Program-made: the position numbers and the translations under genes
The notes under the pieces: generated by a model
Databases searched by the model: none
Seen by the model: the letters and a program-made list of their open reading frames with translations, nothing else
What the model was told of the DNA's origin: nothing
DNA from: an uncultured Alphaproteobacteria bacterium
GTDB taxonomy: Bacteria > Pseudomonadota > Alphaproteobacteria > CAAHEQ01 > UBA3637
Direction of reading: 5' to 3'
DNA: 51,587 bases
Assembly: GCA_934216505.1 (NCBI GenBank)
Contig: CAKQBW010000008.1
Coordinates: 1 to 51,587, forward strand
Shown: positions 1-8,519 of the stretch, piece by piece
Layout of the letters: each line of letters opens with the position of its first letter
Position numbering within the stretch: position 1 is the first letter of the stretch

Positions 1-1
1 A

Positions 2-2284
2 GGGGATGACAACTTTGACTTGAGCCTTATTTTCCCTTACAAAGTGTCAGCGATAGAGGCTTATCAAGATTTTTGTCATAACGACGACGACTGCATGCGT
101 TGCCAAACATGTAATATCACCACAGGAACTTGTCAAAATGATTGTGAGACAGGAACCTGTGTTGCGAATGTGTGCGTTGGCCAGGCCTGTGAGGAAGGGG
201 AAACTCTGGTTGGGACAACGTGTCAGCCCTGTAAAACAGATTATAGTGCAACTTGTTCCAGTTGTAATTCAACAACAACACCTTATTGGACGGAAGATAA
301 AAAGTGCGTTTGTCATGGAGATAGTTGTGGAACGAATTTCTACTGCGATACAAATGGTGCGTGTCAGGAATGTCCCAAACATGCCACCTGTGCTGATGGA
401 ACTTTCACCTGTGATACGGGCTATGTTAAATCCGAATCCGAAGATTCTTGCGTTGAGATTTCTTGTTCAAAAGGAGAAACGCTGGTTGATGGAAGTTGTC
501 AGCCTTGCGATACGAACTACGAGACAACCTGTTCTAGTTGCAATTCAGAAACAACGCCTTTTTGGACGGAAGATGAAAAGTGCGTTTGCCACGAAGATAG
601 TTGTGGAGATGGCACTTACTGCGATGCAACCGGAGTGTGTCAGGAATGTCCCGAACATGCCACCTGTACCGATGGAACTTTCACCTGTGATGAGGGATAT
701 TATAAGTCTGCATCCAACGATGAATGCTTGGAAAACCCTTGCACAATTCCCCATACTTCACCTGTATGTATTTTTGACAGACTTTACCCTAAAGAAGATA
801 ATACAGCATCTTGTAATGAGGACGATTTTCGCAATTATTACGGTGTGATGGACACATTCGTTGATATTTGTTGGTGTGATCCAGGTTATGCCGCAGTGAA
901 TGAAAGCCTTTCATATCAAGACCATCAAGAGATGCTAAACCATAATAGTTTATACGGCTACAGTAATCGGTGTGATTTAATGGATTGTTATCCTACGCAT
1001 TTAAACCATTGGACCAGAGAAGGATTAAGTAAAGCCCAGAAGAATTTAACAAATCAGAACGCTTTATTTCAATGGTGTGCTATCCGTGCGGCTTCGGACG
1101 ATGGAAATAATGCTGTCTTCTTAACTGATGACAATTTTACTTTAACAGGAACGGCACAACCTATTGATTTTACTTTATTAGGAACCATAAACGGAACAAA
1201 GTTTTATATGAAATCCGTGGAAACATGGATGTCGGCTTTTACCTATTGTCAAGCGATTGGGGGACGATTGGCCACCCTTGATGATTTATCAACAAAAGGA
1301 ATTTGCCCGACAAATGCAAAATCGGGGACTACCTGTTCTCCTTTAAATAACTTTTTGTCCAATGCTCCGCAAAATGAAACATCTTTTTGGTTGGATAATG
1401 ATTGTAAAACTGAAATCGTCCCCAGTACAGGAGAAGGGGTAAGCTGTGAAACGACTCCCTCATCTAATTCACAATATGGGATTTCTTATAATTCCCATAC
1501 GGGATTGATTAAGAGTATAAAAAGAATCGCTGGCGATCATATGGCTCTTTGCGTGACAACAAATTACCTTGGCCCTTGTCCAAATGAATATCAAGAATAT
1601 GATGAAAATGGAAATTGTGTTTGCATGCAAGGCTATCATGAGTCAGAGGAAGGGTGTGTCATGTGTTCTGAAGAAACGCCGTATTGGGATGGGAATCAAT
1701 GTACCGTATGTCCCTCTGAGACCCCTTATTGGGATGGCAGCCAGTGTGTGGCTTGTTCAGGCGATACCCCAATTTGGAATGGAACAGAATGCACCGAGGC
1801 TTTACCCGAAGGAACCTGCACTAACAACACCGATTGTAAAAAAGGGGAGTATTGTAATTACTATGATTATAGCAAGAATACCCTACGTTCAGGCGATTGT
1901 AATGGTCCTAATGCCAACTCGGGTGTTTGTTTGACAGCCGCTGTGGCTTCAGGAACCAATGATTATGGCTTTACTTTCAGTACGAAATCTATGGATTGGT
2001 TTAGTGCGGAAAAGTACTGTGAGGCATTGAATAAAACGATGGTAAGTTTAGGAGATCTTCATATGACAAGTAAATGGTGTCAAGGTAGTTCCTGTACTTT
2101 TGACGAAGGATATAGTTGGGATAATATACGAACAGGGAATATGTCAAGTGGTGATTACTGGATGAAGGACTTGAAGCCAGATGAGTCTTGCTTCGCGTTT
2201 TTCATCGATACCTACTATGACGGCAAACCGTTGGTGTTCACCCACGCCCGCCCCACTAGAAGTGGCCGCGCGCTGTGTCGGTAG
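2..2284 (+). CDS. Cysteine-rich secreted/surface protein with two C-type-lectin-like domains (5' end outside window)
   Basis: The reading frame is open to the left edge of the window, so the start and any signal peptide lie outside; a TTG at 20 is not needed. The first ~240 residues hold an ~80-residue tandem duplication rich in Cys (each copy has QPC, a CSSCNS motif, TPYWTED or TPFWTED, and ECP.HATC). A second set of three short repeats of the type ETPYWDGNQC is encoded at about 1660-1800. Two segments (about residues 395-515 and 645-754) look like C-type-lectin folds, with YC..I/L...., a SFWLD or DYWMKD strand and ends MALC and RALCR. The Cys content suggests a disulfide-bonded exported protein, perhaps an adhesin. 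Function is not known. The last ~50 bases are much more GC-rich than the rest. Confidence 0.75.
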   Translation, partial: GDDNFDLSLIFPYKVSAIEAYQDFCHNDDDCMRCQTCNITTGTCQNDCETGTCVANVCVGQACEEGETLVGTTCQPCKTDYSATCSSCNSTTTPYWTEDKKCVCHGDSCGTNFYCDTNGACQECPKHATCADGTFTCDTGYVKSESEDSCVEISCSKGETLVDGSCQPCDTNYETTCSSCNSETTPFWTEDEKCVCHEDSCGDGTYCDATGVCQECPEHATCTDGTFTCDEGYYKSASNDECLENPCTIPHTSPVCIFDRLYPKEDNTASCNEDDFRNYYGVMDTFVDICWCDPGYAAVNESLSYQDHQEMLNHNSLYGYSNRCDLMDCYPTHLNHWTREGLSKAQKNLTNQNALFQWCAIRAASDDGNNAVFLTDDNFTLTGTAQPIDFTLLGTINGTKFYMKSVETWMSAFTYCQAIGGRLATLDDLSTKGICPTNAKSGTTCSPLNNFLSNAPQNETSFWLDNDCKTEIVPSTGEGVSCETTPSSNSQYGISYNSHTGLIKSIKRIAGDHMALCVTTNYLGPCPNEYQEYDENGNCVCMQGYHESEEGCVMCSEETPYWDGNQCTVCPSETPYWDGSQCVACSGDTPIWNGTECTEALPEGTCTNNTDCKKGEYCNYYDYSKNTLRSGDCNGPNANSGVCLTAAVASGTNDYGFTFSTKSMDWFSAEKYCEALNKTMVSLGDLHMTSKWCQGSSCTFDEGYSWDNIRTGNMSSGDYWMKDLKPDESCFAFFIDTYYDGKPLVFTHARPTRSGRALCR

Positions 2285-2409
2285 GGTTTGTTCTCGTTTG
2301 GGATAGATAAGGAACCATTGCTAGACTTATGTCATTCTGAAAAAGGCAACGCCCCCTTTTATGCAAATAATTTAAAAGTTAAACTTTAATCTTTTATCAT
2401 GATTTTCCC

Positions 2410-2438
2410 TTGATTTTTGTGGGGAAAAAGGCTATCCT
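2410..2438 (+). promoter_or_regulatory. ligA promoter, probably leaderless
   Basis: TTGATT (2410-2415), a 17-base spacer and TATCCT (2433-2438). Only six bases separate the -10 box from the ligA ATG at 2445 and there is no Shine-Dalgarno sequence, so transcription probably starts at or next to the start codon. Confidence 0.55.
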
Positions 2439-2444
2439 CTTTCT

Positions 2445-4505
2445 ATGGAAAATTTAGAACAAATCAAAAATGAATTACAAGAACTGGCGGATAAATTAGA
2501 ACGCTATGATAGGGCTTATCACCAACTGGACGCCCCTGAAGTAGATGATGCCACCTATGATGCTTTGCGCCGGCGGGCCGAAGAATTAGAAGCCCTCTAC
2601 CCTGACCTTATCCCTGAAAATTCTCTGTCTAAACGCGTGGGATTCCAAATTGCTCAAGGCTTTCAAAAAATAACCCACACTGTCCCAATGCTTTCTTTGG
2701 GGGATATCTTTTCCGATCAAGAGGTTGTGGATTTTATGGACAAAATTCATCGGTTCTTGGGTCTTCCTTTGGATAGTCCCATTGAAATAGTGGCTGAACC
2801 CAAAATTGATGGATTGGGCTATAGTGCCGTTTATCAAAATGGTGTTTTCCAACATGGGGCGACACGGGGAGATGGAAGTGTCGGGGAAGACATTACCGAA
2901 AACCTCAAAACAATTTCTGACATTCCCCAAAAATTAAAGGCCGATGATTTGTTTTCTGCGCACTTCCCTGAGGTGTTGGATGTACGGGGGGAAGTCTATA
3001 TGAGTAAGAAAGATTTTGTGCGTTTGAATGAACAGCAGGCACAACGGCATGAAAAAGTTTTTGCTAATCCCAGAAATGCCGCCGCAGGCAGTTTGCGCCA
3101 ACTGAATCCTCGGATTACGGCCGAACGCCACCTCAATGCCTTTGGGTATGCGTTGGGGGCCTATCAAGGAGCCGCCTTTCAAACGCATTGGGCCTTTTTA
3201 CAGGCCCTGAAGTCATGGGGATTTCAGGTCAATCCTCTCATTCGCCTGTGTCATTCCACTCAAGAAATGTTGGATTTTTTCCACGATATTGGGGAAAAAA
3301 GAGCCTCTCTACCCTATGATATTGACGGCGTTGTCTATAAGGTCAATAACTTATCCTTGCAAAAAAGATTGGGCTTTATTGCCCGCTCTCCCCGTTGGGC
3401 AATTGCCCATAAATTTCCCGCCGAACAGGCCCAAACACGTCTCAATAAAATTCGGATTCAAGTGGGGCGCAGTGGAGCTTTAACCCCTGTGGCGGATTTG
3501 GAGCCTATCAATGTTGGCGGTGTGTTGGTGCAACATGCAACCTTACATAATGCCGATGAAATCAAGCGAAAGGACATTCGGGAAGGGGATACCGTTTTAA
3601 TTCAACGGGCGGGTGATGTGATTCCTCAAATCGTTTCGGTGGTATTGGAAAAGCGGCTTCCTGAAAGTCAGCCTTTTGTCTTTCCGCAACTGTGCCCTGT
3701 GTGTGGGGCCCATGCCCTGAAAGAAGGGGATGATGCGGTCACCTATTGCATGGGGGGATTAACCTGCCCCGCTCAAGCGATGGAAAAGTTAAAACATTTT
3801 GTGTCCAAAGATGCCTTTGATATTCAAGGATTGGGCGAACGCAATGTGGAAGAATTTTATCGGCTTCAATGGATTCAAAATCCCACAGATATTTTTACCC
3901 TAAAAGAACGGCACGAATGGGATTTAATGAACAAAGAGGGGTGGGGACAAAAGTCTGTTTATAACTTATTTGAAGCCATTGAAAAGGCCAAACAAGTTTC
4001 TTTACCCCGTTTTATTTATGCGTTGGGGATTCCTGAAATCGGGGAGGCCACGGCCAAATTGTTAGCGGAACACTTTACCACTTGGGAAAATTTTTACCAA
4101 ACGATTTTGGGGGAAACAGCCATGCAAGAATTAACCCAAATTGACGGTATTGGGGAAGTCATGGCCAAAGATATTATTGATTTTTGTTCAGAAGAGCACA
4201 ACCAACATTTGTTGGAAAAATTATTGCCTTTATTGGTCATTCAAAAATATGAACTGTCCCAACAAAATCGCCCCCTAAAGGGAAAGACTTTCGTCTTTAC
4301 GGGGACGCTTTCTTTACCCCGAGAAGAAGCCAAAGCACGGGTGCAGGAACTTGGGGGAAAAGTGTCTGGGTCTGTCAGTGGTAAAACCGCCTATGTGGTG
4401 GCGGGTAACGATCCAGGCAGTAAATATACGCAAGCCCAAAAACTGGGGGTTCTTATTTTAGACGAGGATGCTTTTAAAAAATTACTTGACGAACAAAAAA
4501 AATAA
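2445..4505 (+). CDS. ligA: NAD-dependent DNA ligase LigA
   Basis: Seals nicks during replication and repair using NAD+. The 686-residue length is normal for the family. The adenylated lysine is K120 in the motif AEPKIDG. Downstream are the OB-fold, a four-cysteine zinc finger (CPVCG, then YC and TCP, about residues 408-430), helix-hairpin-helix repeats and a C-terminal BRCT domain (about 605-680, starting LKGKTFVFTGTL). The ATG is fixed by a promoter only six bases upstream; no ribosome binding site is visible. The 3' end contains the promoter of the next gene. This is core chromosome, with higher GC than the islands to the right. Confidence 0.97.
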   Translation: MENLEQIKNELQELADKLERYDRAYHQLDAPEVDDATYDALRRRAEELEALYPDLIPENSLSKRVGFQIAQGFQKITHTVPMLSLGDIFSDQEVVDFMDKIHRFLGLPLDSPIEIVAEPKIDGLGYSAVYQNGVFQHGATRGDGSVGEDITENLKTISDIPQKLKADDLFSAHFPEVLDVRGEVYMSKKDFVRLNEQQAQRHEKVFANPRNAAAGSLRQLNPRITAERHLNAFGYALGAYQGAAFQTHWAFLQALKSWGFQVNPLIRLCHSTQEMLDFFHDIGEKRASLPYDIDGVVYKVNNLSLQKRLGFIARSPRWAIAHKFPAEQAQTRLNKIRIQVGRSGALTPVADLEPINVGGVLVQHATLHNADEIKRKDIREGDTVLIQRAGDVIPQIVSVVLEKRLPESQPFVFPQLCPVCGAHALKEGDDAVTYCMGGLTCPAQAMEKLKHFVSKDAFDIQGLGERNVEEFYRLQWIQNPTDIFTLKERHEWDLMNKEGWGQKSVYNLFEAIEKAKQVSLPRFIYALGIPEIGEATAKLLAEHFTTWENFYQTILGETAMQELTQIDGIGEVMAKDIIDFCSEEHNQHLLEKLLPLLVIQKYELSQQNRPLKGKTFVFTGTLSLPREEAKARVQELGGKVSGSVSGKTAYVVAGNDPGSKYTQAQKLGVLILDEDAFKKLLDEQKK

Positions 4506-4514
4506 GGTTATGAT
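4486..4514 (+). promoter_or_regulatory. Promoter inside the end of ligA for the YdbH-like gene
   Basis: TTGACG (4486-4491), a 17-base spacer and TATGAT (4509-4514). The predicted start near 4521 would give the downstream gene its own transcript. Confidence 0.5.
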
Positions 4515-4538
4515 ACAACCATTATGAAGGGGAGTATA

Positions 4539-7178
4539 ATGGAAACACAGCAAAATCAATCACAGCCACAAAATCCACCCGCAGGGGCACCCAACAATCC
4601 TGCCCGCAGTGGGGATTTGTATGCTGCGATTACGGCCGAAGACGAAGCCCCTGTTGAAGTCAAAGAAAAAAAGCACACTTCTCCCTTTATGGCGTTGGTG
4701 GTGGCGTTTATGAAATTGACTTTTTGGTTGGATTTAACCCGCCGCAGCAATGAAAATGTTTTTAAAATTTTAAAGGGAATTTGGTGCTGTTTTATTGGTC
4801 TTCTTTACCTGTCGGGTATCATCACACTTTTTTTGTGCTTGGTCACTTTTATACGCTTACCCGCTCAACTTGAAAATTTTTTTGATGATCAAAACATTAA
4901 ATACTCTTCTTTGGAAATGGTGGATTATTCTTTGTCGCAAATTGACATCAAGGATCTGCACGATGAAAATAATACCTATCAAGTTCCTTTGATTCATATT
5001 CGGTCTACTTTTAGCGACTTTTTGAAAAACAGAATTTTGGGGATAGAGGCCGAAGGTGTACGCATCAATTTTAATCCCTCTCAATCCGAAAAAAATGAAC
5101 TGAAATGGTTGATGAATATTTTTTCATCCTTTAACAACAACACCCAAAAATTTGACATCAATGCGTTAAATATCAGCAAAGCCGTTTTGACAATTATGGG
5201 AAAAAATATCACCCTGCCAATTGCCTTTTCCGTTGTGGGGGATTACACCCAAGGGGAAAGAATAACCGCTGTGTTATTTAATATAAACGAAGAATTTTTA
5301 ACTGCCGAGGGCAATTTATCTATTTCAGGAGAAGGCACCGACAGAAAGGTTGAAATGACCATTAAATCGGGAACATTAAGACTCCCCAGTTCCCCTGAGG
5401 AAACTTTGGAAGGAAAAGTCGTCATTAAAATTTCGGAAAATGACATTCAAAGCATTGAAGGCACTTTGAATTTGGCCTATGCCCACACCAAAAAAGAAAT
5501 TTTACTCAACACACAAAAAGGTGCCCAAGGGTTTTCTGGGGAGCTGTTCTATTTATTAAAAAATTCCGCCAATCAAACCGAAGAAACTTTGATTGATATG
5601 GGCTTTTCATTTAAAAATTTAACTTTTGATGCGCAACAAAATCTGACAACCTCTGCCCCTCTGACGGTCCGTATCAACCGTTTTAATCAAAACAATTTGT
5701 TTTTAAGTGATATGGAAAGCACCTTAAATGGGATTTTATCTTGCTCTTTAAGTGGGGCAAAATGCACCTATGAATTAGATAAAAAATCAGATTTAACCAT
5801 CGGGGTCGTAAAAAATAATTACAAAGACCAAACCATCGTTTTTAATGACAATAAGACTATTTCCCTTTATCCCAAAGGAAAACCTACTTTTGTGTGGCAA
5901 TTAAATCCTTTTGTTTTTCAGGCAAACTTGACGGGAAAAAATATAGATGCTTACGGTTATTTAAATGATGAAAAAAAAGCCTTAAGTGCGATGATTCAGT
6001 ATATGGATCTTGAAAGTTCCTTTGGGGGCTTGGATAATTTATTGTCTTTAAAAATTGAAGAAGGATACTTTACTTCGCCCAACTGGCAACTGGACAATGT
6101 CTCTTTAACTTCCCCCAATCTTTTTGATACCACCACGCCTTTAAATATCGTGGCCGAAAATGTCAAGACCACCTCGCCTCTTTTAAAAAAGCCTTTTACC
6201 TTGAATTTGACCACTTTGACGGACAAATCTGTGATTGAAATGAAGATCAAAAACACAGACATTAAATTAAAGGCGCAGGGAAATTTGGATCCCCTGAAAG
6301 GAACCTTCGTGGGACAATTTGTACTCTACCCCTTCCATTTTGAAAATTTGACCTTTTCCTTAAACGAATTGTCTGATTTATTCGCCCCCTCTTTGACGAA
6401 TGTATCTGGGACCTGTATTGCCCGTGGGCAGATTAGATTTTTGGGAAATAACAGTATCGCTGGCCCCATGTATTTAGGATTGAAAGATGTTCATTTTCAA
6501 ATAAAAGACACAACTTTTACAAACTTAAATACCGTGATGGTTTTACAATCATTAAAGCCCATTCAATCCGCCTCTAATCAGCCTTTCTTTATTGAGAAAA
6601 TACAAAGTTTTTTCAATTTGTATAACTTGAGTGGGACCTTTCAACTGACCAATAAAAATATTCGCTTTAATGGCGTGGAAGCCCAATTGTCCAACCAAAA
6701 TCTGTTTTTAAACTCAGCCATTATTCCGTTGGAAAATATGAGTGGCCTCTTTTATTTTAAATCCGAGGAAGCCTTTTCCACAACAAACATTGCGCCTTTT
6801 TTAACGCTAAAAGGCATCAAGATAAGCGATGGCTTGGGCACTTTGGCCATCACCGTAAGTATTTCCCCCAATGAAATCACTCTTCCCTCCCTGACCTTAA
6901 AATTCAGCGATGCTTCCTTGACCCCAAAAAAGGACGAAAAAGATCCTTTTGGGTTATTCACCAACGGTCAGACCCGTTATTTCGTTCGCAACGGTGTTTT
7001 CACCCAAACCAAGCAAAATCTTTTACAGGCCGATTTGGACGGGTGGTATCTCCCCTATAGTCAGAAAAAATCATTCAGCCAAAAGGATATTCCTTTGTCT
7101 GAAAACCTATTTCAAGAATCAGAGGGAAAAGCCCTGCCACCCCGTCTGGAAAAACTATTAAACCAAGTCTTTCATTAG
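4539..7178 (+). CDS. Large AsmA-like envelope protein, YdbH family
   Basis: About 880 residues, matching the size of E. coli YdbH (879), an inner-membrane-anchored protein thought to span the periplasm and help move phospholipid to the outer membrane. The N-terminus is a Pro/Gln-rich cytoplasmic stretch followed by one hydrophobic segment (about residues 88-112). The rest is long beta-rich sequence with no catalytic motif, as in AsmA-type bridges. I chose ATG 4539 because AAGGGGAG lies four bases before it; an in-frame ATG at 4524 would be almost leaderless from the promoter at 4486-4514. A small lipoprotein gene follows after nine bases, recalling the ydbH-ynbE arrangement. The family call rests on length, topology and context. 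Confidence 0.6.
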   Translation: METQQNQSQPQNPPAGAPNNPARSGDLYAAITAEDEAPVEVKEKKHTSPFMALVVAFMKLTFWLDLTRRSNENVFKILKGIWCCFIGLLYLSGIITLFLCLVTFIRLPAQLENFFDDQNIKYSSLEMVDYSLSQIDIKDLHDENNTYQVPLIHIRSTFSDFLKNRILGIEAEGVRINFNPSQSEKNELKWLMNIFSSFNNNTQKFDINALNISKAVLTIMGKNITLPIAFSVVGDYTQGERITAVLFNINEEFLTAEGNLSISGEGTDRKVEMTIKSGTLRLPSSPEETLEGKVVIKISENDIQSIEGTLNLAYAHTKKEILLNTQKGAQGFSGELFYLLKNSANQTEETLIDMGFSFKNLTFDAQQNLTTSAPLTVRINRFNQNNLFLSDMESTLNGILSCSLSGAKCTYELDKKSDLTIGVVKNNYKDQTIVFNDNKTISLYPKGKPTFVWQLNPFVFQANLTGKNIDAYGYLNDEKKALSAMIQYMDLESSFGGLDNLLSLKIEEGYFTSPNWQLDNVSLTSPNLFDTTTPLNIVAENVKTTSPLLKKPFTLNLTTLTDKSVIEMKIKNTDIKLKAQGNLDPLKGTFVGQFVLYPFHFENLTFSLNELSDLFAPSLTNVSGTCIARGQIRFLGNNSIAGPMYLGLKDVHFQIKDTTFTNLNTVMVLQSLKPIQSASNQPFFIEKIQSFFNLYNLSGTFQLTNKNIRFNGVEAQLSNQNLFLNSAIIPLENMSGLFYFKSEEAFSTTNIAPFLTLKGIKISDGLGTLAITVSISPNEITLPSLTLKFSDASLTPKKDEKDPFGLFTNGQTRYFVRNGVFTQTKQNLLQADLDGWYLPYSQKKSFSQKDIPLSENLFQESEGKALPPRLEKLLNQVFH

Positions 7179-7187
7179 GATATACCC

Positions 7188-7529
7188 ATGAGATTGATTT
7201 CTTTTTTATGTGTTGGCTTTTTCTTAACAGGGTGCGCCCAATTAAATTATTTCCCATCTAATGTCAAACGAAATCAAGTTTATGAAGGACAAACGGTAGC
7301 GGATTTATATGAAAATTTTGGGTCGCCCAAACGGGTAGAACAATATAATTATGGCCTGATGGGGCATACTTTTATGAAAGAAGAAATCATTCAAGAAGAC
7401 GGGCAAAAGAAACTCAATTATTGTGATTTACGGGTCCTCACCCGAAACAACCATGTCATCAATTGGGATTGGCGGGGAAATAATTGTCAATTTGAGGTGG
7501 CCGATGCCACCGAATATGAAACCCCTTAA
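7188..7529 (+). CDS. Small lipoprotein (BamE/SmpA-like or YnbE partner)
   Basis: A 113-residue protein with a lipoprotein signal: basic start, hydrophobic core FLCVGFFL and lipobox LTGC, so Cys16 would be lipidated. The mature part has YEGQTVADLYENFGSPKRVE, which resembles the short helix-strand fold of BamE/SmpA-type lipoproteins. It follows the YdbH-like gene by nine bases with AGGA upstream of the ATG, so the two are probably one operon and one envelope complex. In E. coli the YdbH partner YnbE is a lipoprotein but much shorter, so this is an analogy. The stop overlaps the convergent xerC stop by a few bases. Confidence 0.6.
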   Translation: MRLISFLCVGFFLTGCAQLNYFPSNVKRNQVYEGQTVADLYENFGSPKRVEQYNYGLMGHTFMKEEIIQEDGQKKLNYCDLRVLTRNNHVINWDWRGNNCQFEVADATEYETP

Positions 7530-8473
7530 GTGGCCCGAGGATGGCTTTTTTTATAAACTTTTTCCAAATCGGCCATCGTAATTTCCGTATAACGTTGCGT
7601 TGCCGACAAAGAAGCGTGCCCCAGTAATTCTTGCACCGTCCTTAAATCGCCCCCCCCTTGTAAAATATGGGTGGCGAAACTGTGCCGCAAAGCGTGGGGC
7701 GTCACCGTTTCTGGCAAATGTAATTTGTTGCGAATATGACGCACCGTCCGTTGAACAACCCCTGGATTCAACCGATCCCCTTGTGCCCCAACGAACAAAG
7801 GCGAAGTCGGGTAAGGGCGAGGATGGTATTTCAAATAAGTCTTTAATGTTTTTTGGACTACAGGCAAAAGGGGAACCAAGCGGTCTTTGTTCCCTTTGCC
7901 CCGAACACACAACGCCTCAGGCATTGGAAGCACATCAGACACATTGAGCGATAATGCTTCGGCAATACGCAAGCCACACCCATACATCAAAGTAAAAAGG
8001 GATTTATCCCGTTCTTTGGCCCATTTTTTTTTATTGATTTGTTCAGCGCATTCCAAAAAGTTTTTTGCTTGTTCCACAGACAACGGGTGAGGCAAACATT
8101 TTCTGGGGCGGGCCGAATGAACCGACATAATCGTTGTATTTTTTAAGACCCCTTGACGCATCAGATACTTGAAAAAATTTTTTAAAGCCGACACGGCCCT
8201 TGCCATAGAAGACGCCTCTATCTTTAATTGATGACGCCACGCCAAAAACGCCCGAAAATCAGTAATTTTTAAGTTTTCCAAATCTGTTTTTCCCATGGGC
8301 TTATTAAAAGATTGATATAAAAAGGTAAAAAACTCCTTTAAATCTTCCATATAAGAACTGACCGTCAAATCGGACAAACGCCGTGTCGCCTTTAAATAAT
8401 CACGCCACAAAAAGATATTTTTTTGAACAAAGGCGTCCGCTGTTTCAGATAAAGGGTTGAATTGTGTTTTCAT
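7526..8473 (-). CDS. xerC: Tyrosine recombinase XerC
   Basis: Site-specific recombinase that, with XerD, resolves chromosome dimers at dif. All catalytic residues are present: R169, K193, H260 and R263 (HALRHSF), H286 (LLGHAS) and nucleophile Y295. The N-terminal SAM-like core-binding domain covers about residues 20-110. I chose ATG 8473 because AAGGA lies eight bases before it; an in-frame ATG at 8491 lies before that ribosome binding site. The 315-residue length is normal. It is divergent from priA, an arrangement I associate with alphaproteobacteria, which favours XerC over XerD or a phage integrase. Confidence 0.9.
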   Translation of the reverse strand: MKTQFNPLSETADAFVQKNIFLWRDYLKATRRLSDLTVSSYMEDLKEFFTFLYQSFNKPMGKTDLENLKITDFRAFLAWRHQLKIEASSMARAVSALKNFFKYLMRQGVLKNTTIMSVHSARPRKCLPHPLSVEQAKNFLECAEQINKKKWAKERDKSLFTLMYGCGLRIAEALSLNVSDVLPMPEALCVRGKGNKDRLVPLLPVVQKTLKTYLKYHPRPYPTSPLFVGAQGDRLNPGVVQRTVRHIRNKLHLPETVTPHALRHSFATHILQGGGDLRTVQELLGHASLSATQRYTEITMADLEKVYKKSHPRAT

Positions 8474-8519
8474 TTCGTGTATCCTTAACATATAAAAGTT
8501 TAAAGGAAAAACAAAAAAA

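Noticed and set aside
138..848. 236-codon frame inside the cysteine-rich gene
   Set aside because: Overlaps the real frame; produced by the tandem repeats.
1240..2284. Diversity-generating retroelement target
   Set aside because: No reverse transcriptase, template repeat or accessory gene in the window; only mentioned as a weak idea.
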